Source: JALOTE01 sp031422195
GTDB lineage: Bacteria > Pseudomonadota > Alphaproteobacteria > Rhizobiales > Rhizobiaceae
DNA: 23,465 nucleotides
Assembly (NCBI GenBank): GCA_031422195.1
Contig: JANOPZ010000072.1
Location: forward strand, 1 to 23,465
Reading direction: 5' to 3'
The position numbers and the translations under genes were made by a program. This document shows positions 13,979 to 22,655 of this stretch, one piece after another. The notes under the pieces were generated by a model. That model made no database searches and was not told where the DNA came from. It was given only the letters and a program-made list of their open reading frames with translations. How positions within the stretch are numbered: the first letter of the stretch is position 1; each line of letters begins with the position of its first letter.

Positions 13979-14974
13979 TTAGAACTTAAATTCGTCGATG
14001 TTTGCCGCGTTGAACGTGGTCAGCTCAGCCTGTGTGTTCATCGAATTATTGGCGTTAATGGTGATGGCGCCCAAATTGGGAACCTCAAACGTGGCGCCAA
14101 CTTCGTTCTTAATCGACTTGTCGAGAACGCCCAGTGCAAAGTGCACTGCTAACCAACCTTCATTATAAGGTGACCACAGTTGGAACGCTGTAACCGTGCC
14201 ATCTTTGACAAAGTCGCGCATTTCGGATGGCAGGCCCAAACCGGTCACTTTGACCTTGTCGGCAATTCCGCGTGACTGGACGACCTGTGCTGCTGCTGCA
14301 ATACCCACTGTCGTTGGCGCAATAACGCCTTTCAGGTTGGGAAAGTTTGCAAGAAGGGCTTCCATCTCCGTTGTTGACTTCTCAGGCTGGTCGTCACCGT
14401 AAACGGTCGCTACCAGTTTCATTTTGGCATATTTCGGATCGTTTTTAAGTGTTTCGTTCATGCCGACGATCCATTTGTTCTGATCGGGAGCTTCGGTTGT
14501 GGCCGATAAAATGGCGATTTCGCCTTCATAGCCAATCAGCGAGCCAACCAATTCAACCTGATCGCGCCCGACGATGTCAAAATTTACCGGCAGAATTGTC
14601 GCGTCACGGCGGCTTTCGTTCCCTGTGATGTCACCATTTACAGTCAACACCAAGATGCCCGCAGCTTTGGCTTTATCCAGAACCTGATTGAGGGCGTCGG
14701 GGCTGTTTGGCGCAATTCCAATTACGTTCACGCCGCGCTGAATCTGCGCTTCGATAATCGGGATTTGGCTGGTCGCCTCGGCAGTTGCGGGTGCTACGAA
14801 CTCAAATTCGCAGCCTTTTGCCTTGCAAGCGTCTTCAAAACCACCGGTGATACTGTCAAAATAGGGGTTACCAGTGTTCTTGCCGATGTAAACGATTTTG
14901 ATCGGGTCAGCGAAAGCGGCGCTGGCCGCGACGATCAGGCCAAGCGCCAGACCGGTCACAATAGATTTTCTCAT
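13979..14974 (-). CDS. Sugar ABC transporter periplasmic binding protein (RhaS-like)
   Basis: A 331-residue type I periplasmic binding protein that delivers a sugar to the two permeases encoded upstream. Residues 1-22 are a Sec signal peptide (MRKSIV...ASAAFA, cleavage before DP). The start of the mature protein, IVYIGKNTGNPYFDSITGGF, and PATAEATSQIPIIEAQIQRG and PTTVGIAAAAQ further on resemble the rhamnose/AI-2 (RhaS/LsrB) branch as I remember it, rather than RbsB. That suggests L-rhamnose or a similar 6-deoxyhexose, but the ligand cannot be proved by sequence. A strong GAGGAGA ribosome-binding site precedes ATG 14974. A 72-base gap separates it from the permease gene and a G+C-rich hairpin follows it; both are consistent with higher expression than its neighbours. 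Confidence 0.88.
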   Translation of the reverse strand: MRKSIVTGLALGLIVAASAAFADPIKIVYIGKNTGNPYFDSITGGFEDACKAKGCEFEFVAPATAEATSQIPIIEAQIQRGVNVIGIAPNSPDALNQVLDKAKAAGILVLTVNGDITGNESRRDATILPVNFDIVGRDQVELVGSLIGYEGEIAILSATTEAPDQNKWIVGMNETLKNDPKYAKMKLVATVYGDDQPEKSTTEMEALLANFPNLKGVIAPTTVGIAAAAQVVQSRGIADKVKVTGLGLPSEMRDFVKDGTVTAFQLWSPYNEGWLAVHFALGVLDKSIKNEVGATFEVPNLGAITINANNSMNTQAELTTFNAANIDEFKF

Positions 14975-15023
14975 GTCGTTCTCTCCTCGTTGTGTGCCGG
15001 TTGCCCGGCGGTTTTTTCAGTTG

Positions 15024-15035
15024 CCGGATATCCGG
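15024..15035. promoter_or_regulatory. Perfect 12-bp palindrome before the binding-protein gene
   Basis: CCGGATATCCGG is self-complementary and sits in the 72-base gap between the second permease and the binding-protein gene. It could be an internal operator or part of an mRNA fold; nothing further supports either. Confidence 0.25.
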
Positions 15036-15046
15036 TGCAGAACCCG

Positions 15047-16036
15047 CTAGCGTTGCGTGCGGGAATAGATAAAATTGGTCGCAATGATCGATACGATCAG
15101 CAGGATGCCGAGTACCGTCAATTGAACGGCGGGCAGCAGGTTAGCGACGGTCATGCCGGTTGAAGCGACGACCAGCAGCCAAGCCGCTAGAAACGTTCCC
15201 AAAATAGTCCCGCGTCCGCCGAAGATATAAGTGCCGCCCAGCATCGCCATCAACACCATCTGCAACTCGCCCCCAAGACCCAAGTCATAGCGCACTGATC
15301 CCAGCCGCGAGGCCGTCAATAGGCCGGCGATCGAACTGGCCAGACCGATGGCCAGAAACAGGCTCATCTTGATACGTTTGGTGCGGATACCAGCATGTTG
15401 GGCCGCAATCTCATTGGTGCCGATCAAATAAATCTGACGGCCAAAAACAGTGGTCCCTAAAACCAAGCCTAAAAGCAGCGAAAGGATAAGGAACAACAAA
15501 ACAGTAAAGGGCATGCCAAGGACAATCCAGCTGTTGATGCCGATGAACCACTCGGGCACCCGGATCGACTTGTCGCCTGCGATCACTTGCGCCAGACCGC
15601 GGTAAAGTGTCAGCGTGCCGATGGTCACTATAATTGACGGCAGTTGAAGGGTGATCACCATGATCCCGTTGATTGCCCCCATCAGCAAGCCTGCGCTTAG
15701 GCCGATCAAAATGGCCAGCGGCATTGGAACGCCCGAGGATTGCGCCCATGCAAAGAGGCAAGCTGATAGCGCCATATTCGACGCAGGTGACAGGTCAATC
15801 TCACCGCTGATGATCACCATCGTCAACACCAAAGCCACCATGGCAAACTCAGCTGACAGCGCAAAACTGTTCAGAATATAGCCCAAATCCAAGAAATATG
15901 GCGAAAGGGCACTTGCCCCGAACATGCTCAAAACCAAAAGCACAAAGGTCATGGTCTCGGGGCGGTAAAGGGCCAGCTTCCAGCCGGGGCGGGCAGGGGC
16001 TGCATCGCGCGCTGTTGGTTTTGCACCGCCGGTCAT
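15047..16036 (-). CDS. Sugar ABC transporter permease 2 (RhaQ/RbsC family)
   Basis: A 329-residue inner-membrane permease with about eight to ten helices of the ribose/rhamnose (BPD_transp_2) family. Motifs seen: ISGEIDLSPASNMALSA in the family's GxxDLSxG position, TIGTLTLYRGL, and the ATPase-contact loop GTNEIAAQHAGIRTKRIK. It pairs with the equally long permease encoded upstream, with which it shares a four-base ATGA overlap. Two distinct permeases, rather than a homodimer, is the arrangement of rhamnose (RhaP/RhaQ) and AI-2 (LsrC/LsrD) importers. A basic N-terminal tail of about 28 residues is cytoplasmic. Confidence 0.88.
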   Translation of the reverse strand: MTGGAKPTARDAAPARPGWKLALYRPETMTFVLLVLSMFGASALSPYFLDLGYILNSFALSAEFAMVALVLTMVIISGEIDLSPASNMALSACLFAWAQSSGVPMPLAILIGLSAGLLMGAINGIMVITLQLPSIIVTIGTLTLYRGLAQVIAGDKSIRVPEWFIGINSWIVLGMPFTVLLFLILSLLLGLVLGTTVFGRQIYLIGTNEIAAQHAGIRTKRIKMSLFLAIGLASSIAGLLTASRLGSVRYDLGLGGELQMVLMAMLGGTYIFGGRGTILGTFLAAWLLVVASTGMTVANLLPAVQLTVLGILLIVSIIATNFIYSRTQR

Positions 16037-17022
16037 GATGGCACCTTTGCAGTCAGAATTTTCAAACCTTGTTGACGGACAGACCTGTCAATGAGCAAGG
16101 CGGCCAATATGACGGCGCCATAAATGGCGTTTTGCGTGGTACCCGGGATACCCAATAGAGGCAAAGCGGCGGCGACGCAGCCCAGCAGCAAGACACCTAG
16201 AACCGTTCCAAGCACTGACCCTGATCCGCCATTGATCGATACGCCTCCGATAACGACGGCAGCAATCACTTGAAACTCGAACCCGTTGCCGGTGTTGGAA
16301 GGGTTCACAAACCCCCAGCGGCTGGCATACATAATCCCGGCAAGGCCAGCCAAAGCGCCCGATATCGAAAACACCAACAACGTCACACGGGTCACATTAA
16401 TGCCGCGCAGTGGTGCAGCAACAGGGTTGGAGCCCAGAGCATAAATCTGTCGCCCAACATGGGTGTGCATCACGAAAACATAAGTCAAAGCGGCGATGCC
16501 GAGGCTCATAAAAATGATCCAAGGGATGCCGAAAACGGGTGATGTCTGCGACATGGCTTTCAGTGCTGCAGGAATAAACTGGCGGTCGATTTGTTTGGCG
16601 TCCGACACAATAAACGTTAGGCCCCGGTAAAGGTTTAAGGTGCCCAGCGTCACGATAATTGCGGGCAAACGAAATAACGTTACGAAAACGCCGTTGAGCA
16701 ACCCGAGTAGCGCGCCCGTTCCAATGGCGACCACAAAGCCCAAGGGCCACCAGATATCAGGGTAGAATTTGAACATCATGCCGGTCAGCATGGCCGAGAA
16801 ACCCAAAATCGAGCCAATACTGAGATCGACGTGGCGCGCGACAAGCACCAGCATCTGTCCCATGGCACCGATCAGGATTAGGGGCACCAATAGTAAGATG
16901 ATGCGCAGGCTGTTGAGTGTCAGAAACTGTGGTTTGTACAGACCTACGGCCAGACAAAAGAGAACGATCATCACGAAGATGCCGGCCTCGCGCCGGAGAA
17001 AAATGCTGCGCAGCACGCTCAT
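16033..17022 (-). CDS. Sugar ABC transporter permease 1 (RhaP/RbsC family)
   Basis: A 329-residue polytopic permease of the same family as its neighbour but clearly divergent in sequence. Hallmarks are VARHVDLSIGSILGFSAM, PAIIVTLGTLNLYRGL, the coupling loop ALGSNPVAAPLRGINVTRV, and a C-terminal AVVIGGVSINGGSGSVLGT. It overlaps the ATPase gene upstream and the second permease downstream by four bases each, so the three membrane-complex genes are translationally linked. It acts in the inner membrane to move the sugar delivered by the RhaS-like binding protein. Confidence 0.88.
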   Translation of the reverse strand: MSVLRSIFLRREAGIFVMIVLFCLAVGLYKPQFLTLNSLRIILLLVPLILIGAMGQMLVLVARHVDLSIGSILGFSAMLTGMMFKFYPDIWWPLGFVVAIGTGALLGLLNGVFVTLFRLPAIIVTLGTLNLYRGLTFIVSDAKQIDRQFIPAALKAMSQTSPVFGIPWIIFMSLGIAALTYVFVMHTHVGRQIYALGSNPVAAPLRGINVTRVTLLVFSISGALAGLAGIMYASRWGFVNPSNTGNGFEFQVIAAVVIGGVSINGGSGSVLGTVLGVLLLGCVAAALPLLGIPGTTQNAIYGAVILAALLIDRSVRQQGLKILTAKVPS

Positions 17023-18521
17023 GCGGCAACCCCGCTGCGCGGCACGGCGGCACGCATTATCGTTTCTTGCGTGGCCTGCCCCCGCGCCAAATCGGCCGTC
17101 AGCCGCCCCTCAGACATGACGAGCACGCGGTCACACAGCGCCAGCAATTCCGGCAATTCTGATGATATCAACAGGATCGCACAGCCTTTGACTGCAAGCG
17201 CCCCGATCATGTCATAAAATTCTGCCTTAACGCCGATATCGATGCCTCGTGTGGGTTCGTCCAATATCAGAATCTGAGGGTCCGTCAGCAACCAGCGGGC
17301 CAGAATGGCTTTTTGCTGATTGCCACCCGACAATTCGCCAATGGGCTGGCGGGATGAGGCCAACCTGATGCTCAAATTGGCAATCGAGGTTGCGGTCAAT
17401 GCTTTTTCAACACCGCGCCGGATTACGCCCATGGATGCAATTTTGCCCGGAACGGCAGCTGATATGTTTTGTTCAACGCTCAGCGAGCGGAAGATGCCGG
17501 CAACGGCCCGGTCTTCGGGCACAAACGCCAGTCCAAGGCCAATGGCCTCAGACGGCTCTGTGATTTTGACAGCCTGGCCGTTGACGGAGATTGTGCCGGA
17601 CGTTGCCGGCGCAACACCGAATAGCGCCTGCGCCACATCGGTGCGACCCGCACCAACAAGGCCGCCCAAACCCACAATCTCTCCCTTGCGCACTGTAAAG
17701 CTGATATCATGAAACACGCCGGGCAGGGTTAGCCTATCGACCTGCAGCGCAACTTCACCAATTACACTGCCTTGCTTGTGTATGTATTCTTTCAGCGGGC
17801 GCCCAATCATATGGCGAATGATGTCGGGCTCGCTGAGGGCATCGATTGTGTCGGTTATTACTTTGATACCGTCTCGGAAAATTGTGACCCGGTTGCAGAG
17901 AGCGCGGACCTCTTCCAGCCGGTGGCTGATGAAGATAACCGTCCGCCCTTCATCACGCAGGCGGCGAGCGATTGTAAACAACGTCTCGGCTTCCTTCGGC
18001 GTTAACGGAGCGGTTGGCTCATCCATGATGATCAAGCGGCTGTCTGAAGCCAATGCCCGGGCAATTTCAACCATTTGTTGATCAGCAATAGAAAGGCCAC
18101 GCATCGGCCGCGTGACGTCAATGCGCACATCGAGCACCTTCATGATCGCACGCGCATCGCGCACCATTTGTGCCCAAGGCACGCGGCCTAACCAGCCGCC
18201 CTCATGCCTGCCCAGCACCAGATTTTCGGCCACTGAAAGATCCGGAAACGAAATCGGCTCTTGATGGATCAGCGTGATCCCCAGCTTTTGCGCTGTGATA
18301 GGACTGGTCACATCGACGGGCCTGCCATTCATCGACAGAGAGCCATGTGAGGGGCGATGCACACCGGCAAGTATTTTGGCAAAGGTTGACTTGCCTGCGC
18401 CATTTTCCCCCAGCAAAGCATGAATTTCGCCGGGCATCAGGTCTAGATCAACATCGCGCAGCACTTCGACCGCTGCAAACGACTTTGATATACGGCGGGC
18501 TGAGATCAAGGGTTCGGTCAT
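17019..18521 (-). CDS. Sugar ABC transporter ATP-binding protein (RhaT/RbsA-type, two ATPase domains)
   Basis: A 500-residue double ATPase that powers the importer from the cytoplasmic face. The first domain has Walker A GENGAGKST (38-46), a signature-like LSIADQQMVEIARA and Walker B LIIMDEPTAPLT. The second has the family's degenerate Walker A (GLVGAGRTD), signature LSGGNQQKAILARW and Walker B ILILDEPTRGIDIG. This asymmetry is normal for carbohydrate-uptake (CUT2) ATPases. The frame is open to 18575, but ATG 18521 (MTEPLISARRISKSF) overlaps the aldo-keto reductase stop as ATGA and gives the usual N-terminus. It overlaps permease 1 by four bases. Confidence 0.92.
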   Translation of the reverse strand: MTEPLISARRISKSFAAVEVLRDVDLDLMPGEIHALLGENGAGKSTFAKILAGVHRPSHGSLSMNGRPVDVTSPITAQKLGITLIHQEPISFPDLSVAENLVLGRHEGGWLGRVPWAQMVRDARAIMKVLDVRIDVTRPMRGLSIADQQMVEIARALASDSRLIIMDEPTAPLTPKEAETLFTIARRLRDEGRTVIFISHRLEEVRALCNRVTIFRDGIKVITDTIDALSEPDIIRHMIGRPLKEYIHKQGSVIGEVALQVDRLTLPGVFHDISFTVRKGEIVGLGGLVGAGRTDVAQALFGVAPATSGTISVNGQAVKITEPSEAIGLGLAFVPEDRAVAGIFRSLSVEQNISAAVPGKIASMGVIRRGVEKALTATSIANLSIRLASSRQPIGELSGGNQQKAILARWLLTDPQILILDEPTRGIDIGVKAEFYDMIGALAVKGCAILLISSELPELLALCDRVLVMSEGRLTADLARGQATQETIMRAAVPRSGVAA

Positions 18522-19543
18522 GCTGGAACCGGGGCCTGCGGATCGATCAGGTTTAGCGTCTTGAGGTCTGACCAAAACCCAGCTGGAATTGGCGCTGTGA
18601 GTGAGGTGACATTTTGCTGAACCTCTTCAGCACGCACACCGCCGGGAATAACCGATGCGACAATAGGATGGGCCAGTAAGAATTGCAGCGCCGCAGCGGG
18701 CAGGGCCACCTGATGCGCAGCGCAGACCTCTTCTAGCCCGCGCAGTTTGGCTTGTATCTCGGGCGGGGCCTGAGTGTAGCCATAGTTTTGTGGCCCTTTC
18801 GAACCGGCCACCAGAATGCCTGAAGCAAAGGGTGCGCCGATGATGGCAGAAATACCACGCTTTTGCAGGTCCGCCATGCCCCGGTGCAGGCTGGTTTGAT
18901 CGAGTAGCGTATAGGGCATCGCCACCAAACAAAAGTCGAGCGGGAGCAGTGGAACCACCGTTTCCAATTCAAAGTTGGTGTTGATACCCATACCAAAGGC
19001 CAAGATATCGCCGGATTTTTTCAACTCTTCCAGCGCTTTGATACCTGAGGAGATCAAGTGATTGACGTGGGTTGCGTGCATGTCTCCATGAATACCGGCG
19101 TCCAGATCATGGATAATCAAAGCATCGACCGTATCGAGGGCCAAGCGCTGCAACGCTTGTTCATAGGACCGCATGACCCCATCATAGCCATAGTCGAAGC
19201 GCACTTCGAAATTCAGGCCGCCTGTCCAAGGGCTGCGGTCAAAGATGGCGGGGTTGCTGGGTCGGTGCAACGTGCGGCCGACCTTGGTTGAGACCTGAAA
19301 CTCGGCACGCGATTTTGCCTGCAAAAAAGCACCCAGACGATGCTCGGCCAAGCCGCGACCATACCAAGGGGCCGTGTCATAGAACCGGACGCCTAAGGTC
19401 CAGGCCGCATCCAGTGTTGCTTTTGATTGCGCTTCGGGGACCAGCGAATAAAGCTCACCCAAATGGGCCGTGCCATAACCGAAAATTGGCACATCGAGCG
19501 TGGTCTGGCCAATCCGCCGCCGCGGCATTTGCGCAAACGTCAC
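18518..19543 (-). CDS. Aldo-keto reductase, probable aldose 1-dehydrogenase (L-fucose/D-threo-aldose dehydrogenase type)
   Basis: A 341-residue cytoplasmic NAD(P)-dependent (beta/alpha)8-barrel oxidoreductase. The catalytic tetrad is visible: Asp56 and Tyr61 (FYDTAPWYG), Lys87 (STKVGR) and His145 (LIIHDLD). The sequence resembles L-fucose (D-threo-aldose) 1-dehydrogenases, which oxidise a free aldose to its lactone, the expected first step here. Start choice: GTG 19543 has GGGGGAG nine bases upstream and is preferred. ATG 19528 lacks a ribosome-binding site, and the TTG at 19606 lies inside a putative operator. It is first in the minus operon and overlaps the ATPase gene by four bases, an unusual order in which the catabolic enzyme leads and the transporter follows. 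Confidence 0.85.
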   Translation of the reverse strand: MTFAQMPRRRIGQTTLDVPIFGYGTAHLGELYSLVPEAQSKATLDAAWTLGVRFYDTAPWYGRGLAEHRLGAFLQAKSRAEFQVSTKVGRTLHRPSNPAIFDRSPWTGGLNFEVRFDYGYDGVMRSYEQALQRLALDTVDALIIHDLDAGIHGDMHATHVNHLISSGIKALEELKKSGDILAFGMGINTNFELETVVPLLPLDFCLVAMPYTLLDQTSLHRGMADLQKRGISAIIGAPFASGILVAGSKGPQNYGYTQAPPEIQAKLRGLEEVCAAHQVALPAAALQFLLAHPIVASVIPGGVRAEEVQQNVTSLTAPIPAGFWSDLKTLNLIDPQAPVPA

Positions 19544-19595
19544 AGCAACGTTCTCCCCCAAAACGAAAGCCCTTGTTTGGGCTCTTGTCCATACC

Positions 19596-19643
19596 TTGTC
19601 AGACAAAAATTAGTTTGACAAGCTGCAAAGATTTGTTTGACAA
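19596..19643. promoter_or_regulatory. Three GntR/FadR-type operator-like sites in the divergent promoter
   Basis: TTGTCAGACAA (19596-19606) is a perfect odd palindrome, TTGTTTGACAA (19633-19643) has complete TTGT/ACAA half-sites, and TAGTTTGACAA (19611-19621) has one mismatch. All fit a TTGTnnnACAA pattern like FadR-subfamily GntR operators. A further GACAA half-site ends at 19672. Sites 1 and 3 are each about 53 bases from the start codon they face (GTG 19543 on minus, GTG 19697 on plus). Two sites include TTGACA (19615-19620 and 19637-19642), so they could overlap -35 boxes. I cannot place convincing -10 boxes. No regulator gene is in the window. Confidence 0.55.
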
Positions 19644-19696
19644 ATTTAATATTAAGGGTCCATTTGAGACAATTGGTTCGCCTGTGAGGGTATGAC

Positions 19697-20599
19697 GTGA
19701 CGACAGGAATTTTCGGCACTTACCCGATGCTGTACGCCTTTTTCGGGGCGGATGGCGCTCTGCTGCGCGACGCTATTGCCGTGCAGATCGAAGCTGCTAT
19801 CCGGTCTGGTGCAGAAGGTGTGGCTGTGTTAGGTCTTGCCACTGAGGTCGGCAAATTGAGCCGGGTCGAACAGCGCCAGCTGGTCGAATGGGTGGCAGAA
19901 GACCTGCGCGGGCGTTTGCCGTTTGCAGTGACTGTCGCAGACGGCAATGTAGCAGACATGGTTCTGGCCGCTCAGTTTGCTGAACGCTCAGGCGCATCGT
20001 GGCTCATCTTACAACCGCCGCGCCCGCCGATCACAGGGCCGCAGCTGATAGACTTCTTTACCGCAATCGCCCGCGAAGTTAACATCCCGGTCGCCATCCA
20101 AAACGCGCCTGAGTTTTTGGGTATCGGCATGACGCCCGCCGAACTGTTGGCGCTCCACGAAGCCCAACCCAATGTTTGCGTGGTCAAGGCTGAAAGTACC
20201 GCTGTTGGTGTGGCCAGATTGATCGACGTGGTCGGCAACCGAATGACAGTGTTTAATGGTCGCGCCGGGTTGGAGTTGACCGACAACTACCGTGCAGGAT
20301 GCAAGGGCATGATTCCCGGCATCGAAACCATCGATTTACAGGCTGCCATTGGTCACGCGATGGCGGCGGGTGACGAAGAGCGAGCCGAAGCGCTTTACCG
20401 GCGCGTACTGCCTGCTGTCACCTTTGTGATGCAGGGCTTGCCGCACCTTTTGCTGTATGGCAAATTAATAGCGGCTTACCGGCTTGGCCTCTCACCTTGC
20501 CACCTGCGTAACCCTTCCGATCAGCCCACGCCTCAAGGCCTTGTCTGGGCACGCCGACTTGCTGCCGAACTTGGCCCTTTGACTGGAGAAGTAACATGA
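19697..20599 (+). CDS. DHDPS/KDG-aldolase-family enzyme with atypical active site
   Basis: A 300-residue Schiff-base (beta/alpha)8 enzyme of the dihydrodipicolinate synthase/N-acetylneuraminate lyase superfamily. Lys164 (VCVVKAEST) is the Schiff-base lysine. The usual catalytic tyrosine of the YN-x-P motif is replaced by Gln135 (VAIQNAPEF), and the GTTGE loop reads LGLATEVGKLS (45-55). A Gln there recalls the QDAP motif of L-2-keto-3-deoxyarabonate dehydratase-like members. So the enzyme may dehydrate or cleave a 2-keto-3-deoxysugar acid made by the next gene's product, not make dihydrodipicolinate. The start is GTG 19697, with GAGGG six bases upstream; the ATG at 19692 is out of frame. It ends in a four-base overlap with the dehydratase gene. 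The substrate is inferred from context. Confidence 0.85.
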   Translation: MTTGIFGTYPMLYAFFGADGALLRDAIAVQIEAAIRSGAEGVAVLGLATEVGKLSRVEQRQLVEWVAEDLRGRLPFAVTVADGNVADMVLAAQFAERSGASWLILQPPRPPITGPQLIDFFTAIAREVNIPVAIQNAPEFLGIGMTPAELLALHEAQPNVCVVKAESTAVGVARLIDVVGNRMTVFNGRAGLELTDNYRAGCKGMIPGIETIDLQAAIGHAMAAGDEERAEALYRRVLPAVTFVMQGLPHLLLYGKLIAAYRLGLSPCHLRNPSDQPTPQGLVWARRLAAELGPLTGEVT

Positions 20600-21768
20600 C
20601 CCGTATTATTGATGTTCGTACCACAATCTACGAATGGGTTGGACCCGTCGCTCCAATGCCTCCGCATTTTTGTACGACTGCCAGCGATCTGGTGGCTGAT
20701 GTTACAGGCTCGATCTCAGGCTTTCGCTTTTTGGGTTGGCTGGTTGTTGAGATTGAGTGCGACGATGGAACTATTGGCATCGGCAATGCGGCCCTCTCAC
20801 CTCATGCCACCAAGGCGACCATTGACACTTACCTCAAGCCTTTGTTGATTGGCACCGACCCGATGGACAGCGAATATATCTGGCAGTCCATGTATCGTCG
20901 CACGCTGCCTTTTGGCCGTAAGGGCATTGGCATGGTTGCGATCAGCGCCGTTGATCTTGCGATCTGGGATGCCAAGGGCAAGATTTTGAACCAGCCGGTG
21001 TTCAAGCTGCTGGGCGGCCGAACCAAATCCAAGATCGAGGTCTATGCCAGCCGTCTTTATTCCCAGCCTCTCGATACTCTTTACGCTGAAGCAAAATCCT
21101 ATGCTGAACAGGGCTTCAAATCGGTCAAGATCCGCTTTGGTTGGGGCCCCAAGGACGGGTTGGAAGGGCTGCATCGCAATGTCGACTTGGTCCGTACCAC
21201 GCGGGAAGCTGTAGGCGAAAATATCGACATCATGGCCGACGCGTATATGGGCTGGAACGTCGAATATGCAAAGCGTATGTTGCGGATGCTGACACCGTAT
21301 AATCTGCGTTGGGTTGAAGAGCCGGTCATTTCAGATGATCTCAACGGCTATGCCGAGTTGAAGGCGATGAACCTGATGTCCATTTCAGGGGGCGAGCATG
21401 AATATACGCTGGCGGGCTTTCGTCAGGCATTAGACCTCAAGGCTTTTGATATCGCGCAATATGACGTAAACCGGGTGGGCGGCATTACCGCCGCTAAGAA
21501 AATCGCTGATCTTTGCGAGGCCTATGACGTGCTGGTTATCCCGCATGCCGGGCAAATGCATAATTATCATATCACCATGTCAAGCTATGGCGCACCTATT
21601 TCGGAGTATTTCCCCAAAGTGCCGGTTGAGGTTGGAAACGAACTTTTCTGGTATATCTTCGATAGTGAGCCCGTTGCAGAAAATGGCTATATCAATCTTT
21701 CGGACACGACCCCCGGCTTTGGGTTAACCTTGAAAACCCCGGACGCCAATTTCAAACTGACCCGCTAA
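20596..21768 (+). CDS. Enolase-superfamily sugar-acid dehydratase (L-rhamnonate dehydratase-like)
   Basis: A 390-residue mandelate racemase/muconate lactonizing-type enzyme that would remove water from an aldonate to give a 2-keto-3-deoxyaldonate. Magnesium ligands are Asp215 (MADAYM), Glu241 (WVEEP) and Glu267 (SGGEHE). His268, Asp290 (QYDVNRVGG) and His317 (VIPHAGQMHNYH) match the positions used by L-rhamnonate dehydratase (RhmD), with the same GEH and PH motifs. There is no second-strand KxK pair as in mandelate racemase. RhmD-group members also act on related L-aldonates, so L-rhamnonate is likely but not proved. It is translationally coupled to the aldolase-family gene and is followed nine bases later by the lactonase-type gene. 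Confidence 0.87.
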   Translation: MTRIIDVRTTIYEWVGPVAPMPPHFCTTASDLVADVTGSISGFRFLGWLVVEIECDDGTIGIGNAALSPHATKATIDTYLKPLLIGTDPMDSEYIWQSMYRRTLPFGRKGIGMVAISAVDLAIWDAKGKILNQPVFKLLGGRTKSKIEVYASRLYSQPLDTLYAEAKSYAEQGFKSVKIRFGWGPKDGLEGLHRNVDLVRTTREAVGENIDIMADAYMGWNVEYAKRMLRMLTPYNLRWVEEPVISDDLNGYAELKAMNLMSISGGEHEYTLAGFRQALDLKAFDIAQYDVNRVGGITAAKKIADLCEAYDVLVIPHAGQMHNYHITMSSYGAPISEYFPKVPVEVGNELFWYIFDSEPVAENGYINLSDTTPGFGLTLKTPDANFKLTR

Positions 21769-21776
21769 GGCGCAAA

Positions 21777-22655
21777 ATGCCCAACTTTCCGATCATCGAC
21801 ACTCATCTTCATGTTTGGGACCAGACGCGCCTGAAGTATTCGGCTTTTGATGGTCACCCTTTATATGGCCATCCCTACCATGTCGAAGATTACCAACGCG
21901 ATTGCGGTGCTTTGGAGGTTGAGGCGATGGTGTTTATGGAATGCTATTGCGACTTCTGGGAAGGTGGCGGGCAGTACATTGAGGAAATCCTTTTTGTCGA
22001 GGATGAAGCCAGACGTGATCCCCGTATTAAGGGCATTGTCGCGATGGCGCCGCTGGAATGGGGTGGGCGTGTTCGCCCGTTGTTGATCCAGATGCGCGAT
22101 AATCATCCTACGGTCAAAGGCATCCGCCGCATCGTTGAATTTGACGCCAATCCCCGCGCTCTGACATTATCAGACGACTTTGTAGCGGGGGTTAATCTGC
22201 TGAACGATTTTGGCTGGAGTTTTGATATTAATGTCCATTATACGCAGATGGATATCGTACGGGCGTTTGTCCCGCGCGTTTCCTGTCCTTTAATTCTGGA
22301 CCACTGCGGCAAACCTGGCATCCGTCAGGGCGCTATTGATCAATACCGCGATGACATGAAGGTGCTGTCGCAGCATAAAAATCTTTGGATCAAGCTGTCC
22401 GACCTGCCCGTCACTGCCGACATCGACACTTGGACTGATGAAGACCTGTTCCCGTTCATTGAAGCCACATTGGATGCGTTTGGCCCAGATCGGGTGATCT
22501 ACGCTGGCGACTACCCTATTTGTCTGGCTGCCACGACCTTAACACGCTGGGTCGAGGTGCTGGACCGCGTCTTTGACAAGCTTGGCCTAAGCCATGATGA
22601 CACCAAGAAGATCTATCGCGATAATGCCAACAGTTTCTACCGGCTTGGCCTTTGA
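21777..22655 (+). CDS. Amidohydrolase family protein (COG3618), probable sugar lactonase
   Basis: A 292-residue TIM-barrel metal hydrolase. Metal-binding residues visible are His10 and His12 (DTHLHVWD), His176 (LILDHCGKP) and Asp245 (YAGDYPI). The family includes L-rhamnono-lactonase, L-fucono-lactonase and 2-pyrone-4,6-dicarboxylate hydrolase. Between an aldose dehydrogenase and an aldonate dehydratase the natural role is opening an aldono-lactone, the second pathway step. The start is ATG 21777, with AAGG upstream, right after the dehydratase stop. The next gene starts 11 bases after its stop. Confidence 0.87.
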   Translation: MPNFPIIDTHLHVWDQTRLKYSAFDGHPLYGHPYHVEDYQRDCGALEVEAMVFMECYCDFWEGGGQYIEEILFVEDEARRDPRIKGIVAMAPLEWGGRVRPLLIQMRDNHPTVKGIRRIVEFDANPRALTLSDDFVAGVNLLNDFGWSFDINVHYTQMDIVRAFVPRVSCPLILDHCGKPGIRQGAIDQYRDDMKVLSQHKNLWIKLSDLPVTADIDTWTDEDLFPFIEATLDAFGPDRVIYAGDYPICLAATTLTRWVEVLDRVFDKLGLSHDDTKKIYRDNANSFYRLGL

